This document shows positions 1 to 8,158 of a stretch of DNA of 64,000 nt, piece after piece. How positions within the stretch are numbered: position 1 is the stretch's first letter; every line of letters begins with the position of its first letter. Source of the DNA: JACDEA01 sp963742585 (GTDB taxonomy: Bacteria; Actinomycetota; Acidimicrobiia; Acidimicrobiales; JACDEA01); the NCBI GenBank assembly GCA_963742585.1, contig CAVUMI010000006.1, positions 845,216-909,215 on the forward strand. The letters are read 5' to 3'. Made by a program: the position numbers and the translations under genes. The notes under the pieces were generated by a model. That model did not search any database and was not told the origin of the DNA. It saw only the letters and a list, made by a program, of their open reading frames with translations.

Positions 1-1571
1 AGGGCATGGTCGACCTTCTGAACATGAAGGCCCTGATCTGGGATGAAGGCACGGACAAGGGCGAGGCCTGGAACGACGTCGAGATCCCCGAGGACATGCG
101 CGCCGAAGCCGAGAAGTGGCGCCACGACCTCGTCGACGCGGTGAGCAACGTCGACGACGACATCACCGAGAAGTACCTGGCCGAGGAAGAGATCACCGCC
201 GACGACCTCAAGCGCGCGCTGCGCAAGGGCACGATCGCCAACCAACTGGTCCCGGTCCTCTGCGGCTCGGCGTTCAAGAACAAGGGCGTGCAGCCGATGC
301 TCGACGCCGTCGTCGACTACCTGCCCAGCCCGCTTGATGTTCCGCCGACCGTCGGCCTCGACAAGAAGGGCATCGAGGAGATCGAGCGCGCCGCCGACGA
401 CGACGCGCCGTTCGCTGCGCTGGCATTCAAGATCATGAGCGACCCCCACGTCGGCAAGCTCACGTACATGCGGGTCTACAGCGGGCGCGCTGAAAAGGGC
501 ACCGCGGTGATGAACAGCACCAAGGACTCGAAGGAGCGGCTGGGCCGGATCCTCCAGATGCATGCCAACCACCGGGAGGACAAGGACGCGGTATTCGCCG
601 GCGACATCGTCGCGGTCGTGGGCCTCAAGAACACCACCACCGGTGACACCCTGTGCGACCCCAACGCCCAGGTCATCCTCGAGTCGCTCGACTTCCCCGA
701 GCCCGTGATTCACGTCGCGGTCGAGCCCAAGACCAAGGACGCGCAGGACAAGCTCAGCAAGGCGCTCCAGGCATTGGCCGAAGAAGACCCGTCGTTCCAG
801 GTCCGCTCCGACGAGGAGACCGGCCAGACCGTCATCGGCGGGCAGGGCGAACTGCACCTCGAGGTGCTGGTCGACCGCATGCTGCGCGAGTTCAAGGTCG
901 ACGCCAACGTGGGCAAGCCCCAGGTGGCCTACCGCGAGACGATCACCCAGGCGGTCGAAAAGGTCGAGTGCCGGTACATCCGCCAGACCGGCGGTCGCGG
1001 CCAGTACGGCCACGTGGTCATCACGCTTGAGCCCACGGGTCCCGGCGGTGGCTACGAGTTCATCGACAAGATCACTGGCGGCGTGATCCCGAAGGAGTAC
1101 ATCCCCTCGGTCGACGCCGGCATTCAGGAGGCGCTGGGCACTGGCGTGGTCGCCGGCTTCCCCACGGTGGACGTACGCGTCATCCTCACCTTCGGCTCGT
1201 ATCACGACGTCGACAGCTCGGAAATGGCGTTCAAGATCGCCGGCTCGATGGCGTTCAAGGACGCGGCCAAACGTGCCAAGCCCGTGTTGCTCGAGCCGAT
1301 CATGGAGATCGAGGTGGTCACGCCCGACGACTTCATGGGCGAGGTCATCGGCGACCTCAACAGCCGGCGCGGCAAGGTGGACGCAACTGAGCAACGCGGC
1401 AACGCTGTAGCGGTGCGCGCTCAGGTGCCCCTCGCGTCGATGTTCGGCTACGTTACCGACCTGCGGTCGAAGACCCAGGGTCGCGCCATCCCGCACATGC
1501 AGTTCCACTCGTACCAGCAGGTACCTGCTTCGATCGAAAAAGAGATCGTGGCCCGGGTCCGCGGCGAATAA
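1..1571 (+). CDS. fusA: Elongation factor G, 3' part (5' end outside window)
   Basis: Translocation GTPase EF-G. The frame is open from the first base of the window, so the true start lies upstream. About 520 residues remain of a usual 700. The P-loop part of the G domain is missing. What is seen is the end of the G domain (VPVLCGSAFKNKGVQ), domain II, domain III (GQGELHLEV) and domains IV-V (QYGHV; GEVIGDLNSRRGK). The gene ends 28 bp before tuf, the usual str-operon order. Identity is certain from the conserved C-terminal half. Confidence 0.97.
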   Translation, partial: GMVDLLNMKALIWDEGTDKGEAWNDVEIPEDMRAEAEKWRHDLVDAVSNVDDDITEKYLAEEEITADDLKRALRKGTIANQLVPVLCGSAFKNKGVQPMLDAVVDYLPSPLDVPPTVGLDKKGIEEIERAADDDAPFAALAFKIMSDPHVGKLTYMRVYSGRAEKGTAVMNSTKDSKERLGRILQMHANHREDKDAVFAGDIVAVVGLKNTTTGDTLCDPNAQVILESLDFPEPVIHVAVEPKTKDAQDKLSKALQALAEEDPSFQVRSDEETGQTVIGGQGELHLEVLVDRMLREFKVDANVGKPQVAYRETITQAVEKVECRYIRQTGGRGQYGHVVITLEPTGPGGGYEFIDKITGGVIPKEYIPSVDAGIQEALGTGVVAGFPTVDVRVILTFGSYHDVDSSEMAFKIAGSMAFKDAAKRAKPVLLEPIMEIEVVTPDDFMGEVIGDLNSRRGKVDATEQRGNAVAVRAQVPLASMFGYVTDLRSKTQGRAIPHMQFHSYQQVPASIEKEIVARVRGE

Positions 1572-1599
1572 GAAGTCTTCCAAAGGAGTCTGTTCACAT

Positions 1600-2790
1600 A
1601 TGGCCAAGGCAAAGTTCGAGCGCACCAAGCCCCACGTGAACGTGGGCACGATGGGCCACATCGACCACGGCAAGACCACGCTGACCGCGGCCATCACCAA
1701 GGTCATGGCCGAGGTCGACCCGGCGAATAACTCCTTCACCGCTTTTGACCAGATCGACAAGGCCCCTGAGGAGAAGGCCCGGGGCATCACCATCTCGATC
1801 GCGCACGTCGAATACACCACGCCGAACCGCCACTACGCCCATGTCGACATGCCCGGCCACGCCGACTACATCAAGAACATGATCACCGGCGCCGCCCAGG
1901 TCGACGGGGCCATCCTGGTGGTCTCAGCTGCCGACGGCCCCATGCCCCAGACCCGTGAGCACGTGCTGCTGGCCCGCCAGGTGGGCGTGCCCTCCATCGT
2001 CGTGGCGCTGAACAAGGCCGACGCGGTCGACGACGAGGAGCTCCTCGACCTCGTCGAGCTCGAGGTCCGTGAGCTGCTCACCGAATACGACTTCCCCGGC
2101 GATGACACCCCGGTGATCCGGGTCAGCGCGCTCAAGGCCCTCGAGGGTGACGGGGAGTGGACCCCGAAGATCTCCGAGCTCATGGAGGCCGTCGATTCCT
2201 GGGTGCCTGAGCCCGACCGCGACATCGACAAGCCCTTCCTGATGAGCATCGAGGACGTCTTCTCCATCACCGGGCGGGGAACTGTTGTCACCGGGCGCAT
2301 CGAGCAGGGCGTCATCAAGGTGGGCGAGGAGGTCGAGATCGTCGGCCTGCGCGACACCCAGAAGTCGGTCTGCACCGGCGTTGAGATGTTCCGCAAGCTC
2401 CTAGACGAGGGCAAGGCCGGGGACAACGCCGGGATCTTGCTGCGGGGCACCAAGAAGGAAGACGTCGAGCGGGGTCAGGTGCTCTGCAAGCCCGGCTCCA
2501 TCACCCCCCATACGAACTTCGAGGCCCAGGTCTACATCCTCAAGAAGGAGGAGGGCGGCCGCCACAAGCCCTTCTTCAACAACTACCGGCCCCAGTTCTA
2601 CTTCCGCACCACCGACGTCACCGGCTCCATCTCACTGCCCGAGGGCACCGAGATGGTCATGCCCGGGGACAACACCACCATGACCGTCGAGCTGGGCAAG
2701 CCCATTGCCATGGACGAGGGCCTCACCTTCGCCATCCGCGAGGGCGGCCGCACCGTGGGCTCGGGCCGCGTCGTGAAGATCCTCAAGTAG
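1600..2790 (+). CDS. tuf: Elongation factor Tu
   Basis: Delivers aminoacyl-tRNA to the ribosome. The protein has 396 residues, the normal length. It has the P-loop GHIDHGKT at 19-26, the effector segment RGITIS, the G3 motif DMPGHADY (Met where DCPGH is commoner), and NKAD. Domains II and III follow, with GRGTVVTGRIEQG and a C-terminal GRTVGSGRV. The ATG has a strong AAAGGAG site 13 bp upstream. It lies between fusA and rpsJ, and its stop directly abuts the rpsJ ATG. Confidence 0.99.
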   Translation: MAKAKFERTKPHVNVGTMGHIDHGKTTLTAAITKVMAEVDPANNSFTAFDQIDKAPEEKARGITISIAHVEYTTPNRHYAHVDMPGHADYIKNMITGAAQVDGAILVVSAADGPMPQTREHVLLARQVGVPSIVVALNKADAVDDEELLDLVELEVRELLTEYDFPGDDTPVIRVSALKALEGDGEWTPKISELMEAVDSWVPEPDRDIDKPFLMSIEDVFSITGRGTVVTGRIEQGVIKVGEEVEIVGLRDTQKSVCTGVEMFRKLLDEGKAGDNAGILLRGTKKEDVERGQVLCKPGSITPHTNFEAQVYILKKEEGGRHKPFFNNYRPQFYFRTTDVTGSISLPEGTEMVMPGDNTTMTVELGKPIAMDEGLTFAIREGGRTVGSGRVVKILK

Positions 2791-3108
2791 ATGCCGGTAC
2801 AGCGGATTCGCATTCGCCTCAAGGCGTACGACCACGAGATCATCGACCAGTCGACGAAGAAGATCGTCGAGACGGTGCTGCGCACGCAGGCCAAGGTGCG
2901 CGGGCCGGTGCCGCTCCCCACGGAGAAGCACCGCTACACGGTGATCCGGTCGCCCCATAAGTACAAGGACAGCCGCGAGCACTTCGAGATGCGCGTGCAC
3001 AAGCGGCTGCTCGACATCGTCGAGCACAGCCCCAAGACGGTCGACGCGCTGCAGCGGCTGGACCTTCCCGCCGGCGTGGAGATCGAACTCAAGATCCAAG
3101 CCGGGTAG
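2791..3108 (+). CDS. rpsJ: 30S ribosomal protein S10 (uS10)
   Basis: uS10 of the small-subunit head, also the NusE antitermination factor in known systems. It has 105 residues with the family signature around IRSPHKYKDSREHFE. The ATG follows the tuf TAG with no gap, so translation is probably coupled to tuf. In most bacteria rplC follows directly. Here about 3.7 kb of unrelated genes intervene, so rpsJ is the last gene of a fusA-tuf-rpsJ unit. Confidence 0.98.
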   Translation: MPVQRIRIRLKAYDHEIIDQSTKKIVETVLRTQAKVRGPVPLPTEKHRYTVIRSPHKYKDSREHFEMRVHKRLLDIVEHSPKTVDALQRLDLPAGVEIELKIQAG

Positions 3109-3215
3109 CCCCGCCGCCCGGCGTGGGCCGGAGTAGATCGTCGTAAATTTCCGTTCTCGCTACCACCGGGAACGCGGCTCGTCACGGACCGCGGTGCAAA
3201 TGGGGGGCTCGACGC

Positions 3216-3518
3216 ATGAACCGTCGCACGCGCAGTCAGCGTTACCTGCGAAGGGCGATCATCCTGGTGGGCGCGTTGATGAGCATCGTCGCCCTCGCCG
3301 GGTGCGGGGACTCTGACAGCACGTCGAACCTCAGCGGTGCGGCGGTCGGCGGCACGTGTTCGTCGGTGAAACCTGCTCCGCTCAAGGCCAAGAACGCGCA
3401 ACCGTCCAAGTCCGCCAGCGCCGGCAAGACCTACGACGGCCAAGCGGCGGTAACGACGACGGTCAAGACCTATGACGGCCAAGCGGCGGTAACGACCTCG
3501 TCCAAGCCGGGCTGTTGA
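3216..3518 (+). CDS. Small putative lipoprotein with a duplicated 13-residue segment
   Basis: Unknown function, 100 residues. The N-terminus is Arg-rich, then a hydrophobic stretch ends in a lipobox, LAGC, so export and lipidation are likely. After the Cys come GDSD and LSGAAV, a signature shared with the next two lipoproteins. The C-terminal half is low-complexity and carries the 13-residue unit KTYDGQAAVTTTV twice. A 107-bp gap separates it from rpsJ and contains only weak inverted repeats. I recognise no enzymatic domain. Confidence 0.75.
   Translation: MNRRTRSQRYLRRAIILVGALMSIVALAGCGDSDSTSNLSGAAVGGTCSSVKPAPLKAKNAQPSKSASAGKTYDGQAAVTTTVKTYDGQAAVTTSSKPGC
3425..3496 (+). repeat. Two-copy 39-bp direct repeat inside the lipoprotein gene
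   Basis: Segments 3425-3457 and 3464-3496 are nearly identical over 33 bp (one C/T change). The period is 39 bp, so the reading frame is kept and the 13-residue unit is duplicated. This looks like a recent tandem duplication. Confidence 0.85.
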
Positions 3519-3636
3519 ACGCAACGCCACCCACCGCCTCCTTGTACGGCTGCATGATCGGGCATAAACGCCCGCAGCCTGCGGTTCAGTACGATCGGAC
3601 GCGGCCGACTCGGCGGCCGGCAAAGGGGGGAACGGG

Positions 3637-4392
3637 ATGAAGCGACTCGCGCTGGTGGCCCTTGTATGTGTGGTCATCGTGGCGGGATGCGGGTCGGGCG
3701 ACGGTGACCTCAGCGGCGCCGCGGTCAGCAAGAAGGCGCCGACCAAGAACATGGGCACGTCGGCGTCGACGACCCTGCCGCCCACGACGAGCACGACGCG
3801 CGCGTTAGCTGAGCAGGGGTACGACGTTCGTCGTGTGCCTACGGCGCCAGGGCTGGACGTGGCGCAGGGCTATCGGTTCAACGCGAGCAAAACGACACCG
3901 TACGGATACGTGATGTCGTTTCAAACTGCGGACGGGATCGAAAACTCGAGCTACAAGCTCTACAACGCCGTGACGAAACAGGGTTCCATCGCAGCGGCGG
4001 TGATCGAGCACTATTCCTGGGCCGGCGGACGGCGCGACCCGCTGTCCCTCACGGTCCGCATGACCGAGGCAAGCGCGCAGCGGCTGAAGTCGATTGCCCC
4101 GAGCAAGTTCACGAGAATTGAGTTCGCGATTTTCGAACCCGACGGCGTCGGCGGGTACCGGTACGCACTGGGCACGGCCAGCGAGTCGGCGCAGTATCTG
4201 AAGACGGCCTATCCGTACATCGAGGGTCCGCCGGTCTCGGGCCTCACCGTCGCCACGCAGCCCGCCGCGACGCCATCTGACGTTCCGCAGAACGTCGTGG
4301 TGACGTTCACGCTGACACCGGGCAGTGTGGGCCAGCTGTTGCGGCGGGGACCGGCCGGTTCGACGTACACGATGCCGTGGGGCGGCGCATGA
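3637..4392 (+). CDS. Putative lipoprotein of unknown function
   Basis: 251 residues. A hydrophobic N-terminus ends in the lipobox VAGC, followed by GSGDGDLSGAAV, closely resembling the start of the mature protein in both neighbouring lipoproteins. A Thr/Pro/Ser linker (about residues 45-60) leads to a folded-looking domain with alternating hydrophobic residues, YGYVMSF and YRYALG, and a final predicted beta segment NVVVTFTLTPGSVGQ. I recognise no catalytic motif. A GGGGGG stretch lies just upstream of the ATG. It is the middle member of a three-gene paralogous set between rpsJ and rplC. Confidence 0.8.
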   Translation: MKRLALVALVCVVIVAGCGSGDGDLSGAAVSKKAPTKNMGTSASTTLPPTTSTTRALAEQGYDVRRVPTAPGLDVAQGYRFNASKTTPYGYVMSFQTADGIENSSYKLYNAVTKQGSIAAAVIEHYSWAGGRRDPLSLTVRMTEASAQRLKSIAPSKFTRIEFAIFEPDGVGGYRYALGTASESAQYLKTAYPYIEGPPVSGLTVATQPAATPSDVPQNVVVTFTLTPGSVGQLLRRGPAGSTYTMPWGGA

Positions 4393-4456
4393 ATCGGGCA
4401 GTAGTAGCGTCGCCGCGTCGGTGCCGCCAACGGGATCGGGCAAGGGGGCAGGACAT

Positions 4457-4903
4457 ATGAAGCGGCTGCGGATCCTCGTTACGAGCACGTTCTTCGGCGG
4501 GCTATTCGTCGCCGGCTGTGGCGACTCCGACGACGCGCGCCTGAGCGGCGCGGCCATTGAGGCGGCCTGCGCCACCACCACCACCGTTGATCCGGCGAAG
4601 GCGGGCGGGTCCAAGCAGCAGGGTCCCGCGACGTCCGCCGATGCGAAGAAGGTGGCCGGCGCCAAACAGCAGGGTTCCACGACGACCGCGGATCCGAGGA
4701 AGGTCGCGGGGGCCAAGCAGCAGGGTTCCACGACGACCGCGGATCCGAAGAAGGCGGCCGGGGCCAAGCAGCAAGGTCCCACCACGATCGCCGATCCGAA
4801 GAAGGTCGCGGGGGCCAAGCAGCAAGGTCCCACCACGATCGCCGATCCGAAGAAGGTGGCCGGGGCCAAGCAGCAGGGTCCGACAACTACCGTCAAGTGC
4901 TGA
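4457..4903 (+). CDS. Putative lipoprotein with six tandem 17-residue repeats
   Basis: 148 residues. The signal region ends in a lipobox (VAGC), then GDSDDARLSGAAI, matching the two preceding lipoproteins. From residue 47 to the last residue the protein is six 17-residue units of the type KKVAGAKQQGPTTIADP, ending in Cys. The repeat is Lys/Gln/Thr-rich and probably extended, as in a stalk or a wall- or DNA-interacting tail; this is inference. ATG 4457 was chosen over an upstream in-frame start because the signal peptide begins there and GGGGG precedes it. Confidence 0.8.
   Translation: MKRLRILVTSTFFGGLFVAGCGDSDDARLSGAAIEAACATTTTVDPAKAGGSKQQGPATSADAKKVAGAKQQGSTTTADPRKVAGAKQQGSTTTADPKKAAGAKQQGPTTIADPKKVAGAKQQGPTTIADPKKVAGAKQQGPTTTVKC
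4595..4900 (+). repeat. Six-copy 51-bp coding tandem repeat
   Basis: Six contiguous 51-bp units keep the reading frame of the lipoprotein at 4457-4903. The last two complete units are almost identical in DNA (both contain GCCGATCCGAAGAAGGT), while the first is most diverged. That is the pattern of recent unit duplication at the 3' side. There are no spacers, so this is not a CRISPR array. Confidence 0.9.
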
Positions 4904-4928
4904 TCGCGCGGTCCTAGCGCTCTCGGTC

Positions 4929-5717
4929 GTGGAAGACCTCGCTGCGATCGCGGTGGGTGGCGTTGGGCCGCTGCTCGTGCTCGTCGCGATCAAGGAGTTG
5001 GGTCGTGTCCACGGCGTGCAGCTGAAGTGGTTGCTCGCCGGGCTGGTGTGGGGCGCGGCGATGTTCTACGTCGCGCTGCGCCTCAACACGGCGGTGTACT
5101 CCGGCTCGGGCTGGTCGCGGGACACCGTCGTGAACTTCGTCGCGCCGGCGATCGAAGAGGTTCTGAAGGCGCTATTCATCCTGTGGCTGGTTCGGTCGAA
5201 GCGCGTGAGTGATGCCGCGCACGGACTGTTGTACGGATTCGCGGCCGGTATCGGATTCGCTGCCGTCGAGAACGTTTTCTACGTGGCGATCGGCGGCGGG
5301 CTCGACTCGTCGTTCATCCGGCTCGGCTCCACCACCCTGATGCACGCCAGCTCTACCGCGCTCATCGGATTGGCGATACTCAAACTGCACGTTCCGGCCC
5401 CGGCCCACCATCCTCACTGGTTCGAGCGGCGCCCGCATGTCGCGGTCGCCGGCGCCCTGGCCGTCGTCGCGCTGAAGCTCGGGTTGCTCAAGCTGGTCGT
5501 CTTGAAGGGCCTCGTCCTCAAGGGAGTCTTGGTGCGCTCGCTCCTTGTGGCCGACGGTCGCCACTCGGGCTTCAACGTTTTGGTCGCCCGCCCGATCGAC
5601 ACCGCGGTCATCGTGTCGGCCGTCGCCGTCGGTGTGGTGTTTACCGCCTTCATGCTGTTCACGGCGCGGCGCCTGACGGCGCTCGAGGCTCGTCCGTTAC
5701 TCTCGAGCCGTGCGTAG
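4929..5717 (+). CDS. PrsW-family intramembrane protease-like protein
   Basis: Multi-pass membrane protein resembling the PrsW/M82 family, which cleaves membrane-embedded regulators such as anti-sigma factors. It shows the family hallmarks: an EExxK-type motif (APAIEEVLKAL), GFAAGIGFAAVENVFY, and a segment with His (TTLMHASSTAL). Several hydrophobic helices follow, including an unusual KLGLLKLVVLKGLVLKG stretch. The start is uncertain. GTG 4929 is the first plausible start after the lipoprotein stop, GTG 4953 is an alternative, and neither has a good Shine-Dalgarno site. Substrate unknown; the neighbouring lipoproteins are candidates only by position. Confidence 0.75.
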   Translation: MEDLAAIAVGGVGPLLVLVAIKELGRVHGVQLKWLLAGLVWGAAMFYVALRLNTAVYSGSGWSRDTVVNFVAPAIEEVLKALFILWLVRSKRVSDAAHGLLYGFAAGIGFAAVENVFYVAIGGGLDSSFIRLGSTTLMHASSTALIGLAILKLHVPAPAHHPHWFERRPHVAVAGALAVVALKLGLLKLVVLKGLVLKGVLVRSLLVADGRHSGFNVLVARPIDTAVIVSAVAVGVVFTAFMLFTARRLTALEARPLLSSRA

Positions 5718-6642
5718 TCGCCTGGGGCGGACGATCGCGGTGCTTGCGGTGCTGGCGCTCGGCCTGGCCGGTCTGACCCGGGCGCAGGCGAGCCACCAGC
5801 CCGGTGCCGAGGTCTTCCGGTTCCAAGACCCGCGTATCAATGAGTCGAGCGGCGTGGCCACCGCCTCCTATCGCGACGACCTCCTCTTCACCCACAACGA
5901 CAGCGGCGATGTGGCCCGGTTCTTCGCAGTCGACTTCACCGGCGCGACCGTTGCGACCTACACCGTCCCGCTGGCCGGGGCAGTGGACTGGGAGGACATG
6001 GCGCGCGGCCCGCACCAGGACGGCACACCGGGCCAGTCGCTCTACTTCGCCGACATTGGCAACAACCTGCGCGACCGCGGAGTGCTCACGATCTATGAGG
6101 TCGACGAGCCGGTCGTCGGCGTGAGCCCCAGCACGCTTGCACTCCGGGGCGGCATGCAGTTCCGCTACCCGGACACTCGCCACGACGCCGAGGCCCTGCT
6201 GGTGCACCCGACGACCGGACAGATGCTGGTGGTCGCCAAGGAGCTCCACGGCCTGTCGAACGTGTACGCGCTCACCGCGGGCAGGGCTATCCGGGTGGCG
6301 ACGGTCAACATGCTCGGGCTGATGACGTTGGGGCCGAGCGCCCTCTTCGGACCGCCGATTTCCGGCATTCCCAGTCCACTTCCAGGCACGCAGATCACCG
6401 GCGGCGCCATCGGCCCGGCTGGCGATCGCATCGTGCTCCGCACGTACCTCGAGGCCTTCGAGTGGCGTCTGTCGGGCTCCGACTACGCCCGGGCCTTCGC
6501 CGCTCCGCCGGTCAAGATCCCCGTGCCGGCCGTACTTCAAGGCGAGGCGGCGACCTACACCAACGCCGGCACCGCGTTCCTCACCACCACCGAGGGTGTC
6601 GGCGGCCCCGTGCACCGCATGCAGTCAGCCTTTTCGCACTAG
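5710..6642 (+). CDS. Secreted beta-propeller-like protein, function unknown
   Basis: 310 residues with a clear N-terminal signal peptide ending near AQA-SHQ. The mature part contains INESSGVA, THNDSG, VDWEDMARG and FADIGNNLRD. These resemble a family of secreted propeller-like proteins carrying DWEDxA and DIGDN motifs, whose function I cannot name. GTG 5710 overlaps the end of the PrsW-like gene by 8 bp, so the two are probably co-translated. It is the last of the five genes separating rpsJ from rplC. Confidence 0.7.
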   Translation: MRSRLGRTIAVLAVLALGLAGLTRAQASHQPGAEVFRFQDPRINESSGVATASYRDDLLFTHNDSGDVARFFAVDFTGATVATYTVPLAGAVDWEDMARGPHQDGTPGQSLYFADIGNNLRDRGVLTIYEVDEPVVGVSPSTLALRGGMQFRYPDTRHDAEALLVHPTTGQMLVVAKELHGLSNVYALTAGRAIRVATVNMLGLMTLGPSALFGPPISGIPSPLPGTQITGGAIGPAGDRIVLRTYLEAFEWRLSGSDYARAFAAPPVKIPVPAVLQGEAATYTNAGTAFLTTTEGVGGPVHRMQSAFSH

Positions 6643-6812
6643 GACGCCCGGTGGCCGTGCTCCCCGGGCACGGCTATAGTTTTCAGTCCTACCAATCGAC
6701 GTCTGTGGGCGCCCTCTGGGGGAACCCCGCAGCACAACTGAACATGCGCTCCGCCTTGGGCTCCTGCCAGGGCGGAGCGTCCGCGTGAAAGCGACCAGAA
6801 CGAGCATCAGCA
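6643..6812 (+). promoter_or_regulatory. Promoter and structured leader region before rplC
   Basis: This 170-bp gap is the largest in the ribosomal block apart from the one before infA. It holds a -10-like TATAGT (6675-6680) with only a poor -35. Downstream are a GGGG/CCCC hairpin near 6718-6732 and a perfect 9-bp inverted repeat CGCTCCGCC/GGCGGAGCG (6747-6755 and 6771-6779). The latter could act as a leader hairpin for autogenous control. Because rpsJ is separated from rplC, a new promoter is needed here. The roles are inferred. Confidence 0.5.
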
Positions 6813-7454
6813 ATGGCATCCAAAGCGATCGTCGGCGAGAAAGTCGGCATGACCCAGGTCTGGGACGACCAGAACCGGCTCGTGCCTGTAACCGTCGTCA
6901 AAGTCGCGCCATTGCGCGTGGTGCAGGTCAAGACGCCTGACCGTGACGGCTACAGCGCGGTGCAGGTCACGTACGGCACCATCAAGGCCAACCGCCTGAA
7001 CAAGCCCGAAGCCGGCCACTTCAGCAAGGCCAACGTCGAAGCCGGCGTGCGGCTCGTCGAGCTGCGGCTCGAGGACAGCAGCGGCTTCGAGGTCGGTCAG
7101 CAGATCGCCGTCGACGTACTGGCGCCGGGCGACCTGGTCGATGTGACCGCGGTGAGCAAAGGCAAGGGCTTCGCCGGTGGGATGAAGCGTCACAACTTCA
7201 AGGGCCAAGGCGCCTCGCACGGTACGCACAAGAAGCACCGCGCGCCCGGCGCCATAGGCGCCTGCGCCACGCCCAGCCGCGTGTTCAAGGGCACGAAGAT
7301 GGCCGGGCAGATGGGCAACCAGAAGGTCACCACGCTGAACCTCGAAGTGGTGGCCGCGGATCCCGAGCGCGAGCTGCTGTTGGTCAAGGGCGCGGTGCCC
7401 GGACCCCGCGGCGGCATCGTCCTCATCCGTAATGCAGTGAAAGCGATTCGCTAA
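6813..7454 (+). CDS. rplC: 50S ribosomal protein L3 (uL3)
   Basis: uL3, an early 23S rRNA binding protein near the peptidyl-transferase centre. It has 213 residues, the normal length, starting MASKAIVGEKVGMTQVW and containing the loop signature SKGKGFAGGMKRHNF. Its ATG follows the structured leader at 6643-6812. Its stop overlaps the rplD ATG (TAATG), as usual for coupled S10-operon genes. Confidence 0.98.
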   Translation: MASKAIVGEKVGMTQVWDDQNRLVPVTVVKVAPLRVVQVKTPDRDGYSAVQVTYGTIKANRLNKPEAGHFSKANVEAGVRLVELRLEDSSGFEVGQQIAVDVLAPGDLVDVTAVSKGKGFAGGMKRHNFKGQGASHGTHKKHRAPGAIGACATPSRVFKGTKMAGQMGNQKVTTLNLEVVAADPERELLLVKGAVPGPRGGIVLIRNAVKAIR

Positions 7455-8158
7455 TGGCCTCGGTCGACGTACGGACGCAGAGCGGCGGCTCGAACGGCAA
7501 GGTCGAGTTGGATCCCGCGTACTTCGCGGTGCAGCCCAACGTCCCGGTGATGCACCAGGTCGTCACCGCCCAGCTGGCCGCGGCTCGATCCGGCACCCAC
7601 TCGACGCTGACGCGGGCCGAGGTTCGCGGCGGCGGCAAGAAGCCGTGGCGGCAGAAGGGCACCGGTCGCGCCCGCCAGGGCTCGACGCGCGCACCCCATT
7701 GGGCCGGCGGCGGCGTCGCCTTCGGGCCGAAGCCGCGTGACTACCGGCAGAAGACGCCCAAGAAGATGATCCAGCTGGCGCTGCGCGGAGCGCTGTCCGA
7801 CCGGGCCTCCGACGGCAAGGTCGTGGTCGTCGACGCGTGGGATTTCCCCGCACCCAAGACGCGCGACGCCAATGCCGCGCTCGACGCGCTCGGTCTCAGC
7901 GGGCGCGTGCTGATCGTGTTGAGCCGCGACGACGAGGACGTCTTCAAGTCGTTCCGCAACCTCGCCGACGTGCAGATCATCCTCGACCAGGAGCTCAATC
8001 CCTACGACATCCTCTGCAACGACTGGCTCGTGTTCACCCGGGCCACGCTTCCTGGTGCACAGGGAGGCGGAGGCGGAGACCGAGCCGACCGGGGAGATCA
8101 ACCCGCCGCGATCGTGATTCCGATCTCGGACGAACCCGCGGTTGAGGACGCCGAATGA
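7454..8158 (+). CDS. rplD: 50S ribosomal protein L4 (uL4) with repeat-derived C-terminal insertion
   Basis: uL4, a polypeptide-exit-tunnel protein; in some bacteria it also represses its own operon. It has 234 residues. The conserved body contains RGGGKKPWRQKGTGRARQGS and ends near LVFTRATLPG. Codons from about 8061 then read through a copy of the dispersed GGAGGCGGAGGCGGAG repeat as QGGGGGDRADRGDQ, followed by an acidic tail. The tail length and sequence are unlike conserved L4. It is probably surface-exposed and tolerated. Confidence 0.97.
   Translation: MASVDVRTQSGGSNGKVELDPAYFAVQPNVPVMHQVVTAQLAAARSGTHSTLTRAEVRGGGKKPWRQKGTGRARQGSTRAPHWAGGGVAFGPKPRDYRQKTPKKMIQLALRGALSDRASDGKVVVVDAWDFPAPKTRDANAALDALGLSGRVLIVLSRDDEDVFKSFRNLADVQIILDQELNPYDILCNDWLVFTRATLPGAQGGGGGDRADRGDQPAAIVIPISDEPAVEDAE
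8061..8098 (+). repeat. Dispersed purine-rich repeat, copy inside rplD
   Basis: GGGAGGCGGAGGCGGAG, a short variable part, then CCGACCGGGGAGATCA. It matches the copies at 22538, 43611 and 59469 and is read in the same frame in all four genes (Gly-rich, ending in Asp-Arg). Confidence 0.85.

Noticed and set aside
4595..4900. CRISPR-like regularly spaced repeat
   Set aside because: Units are contiguous 51-bp coding repeats without spacers, and no cas gene is near.
4557..4928. Extension of the PrsW-like gene upstream through the lipoprotein repeats
   Set aside because: The upstream frame is an Arg/Pro-rich shadow of the 51-bp repeat. The membrane protein begins only after 4903.
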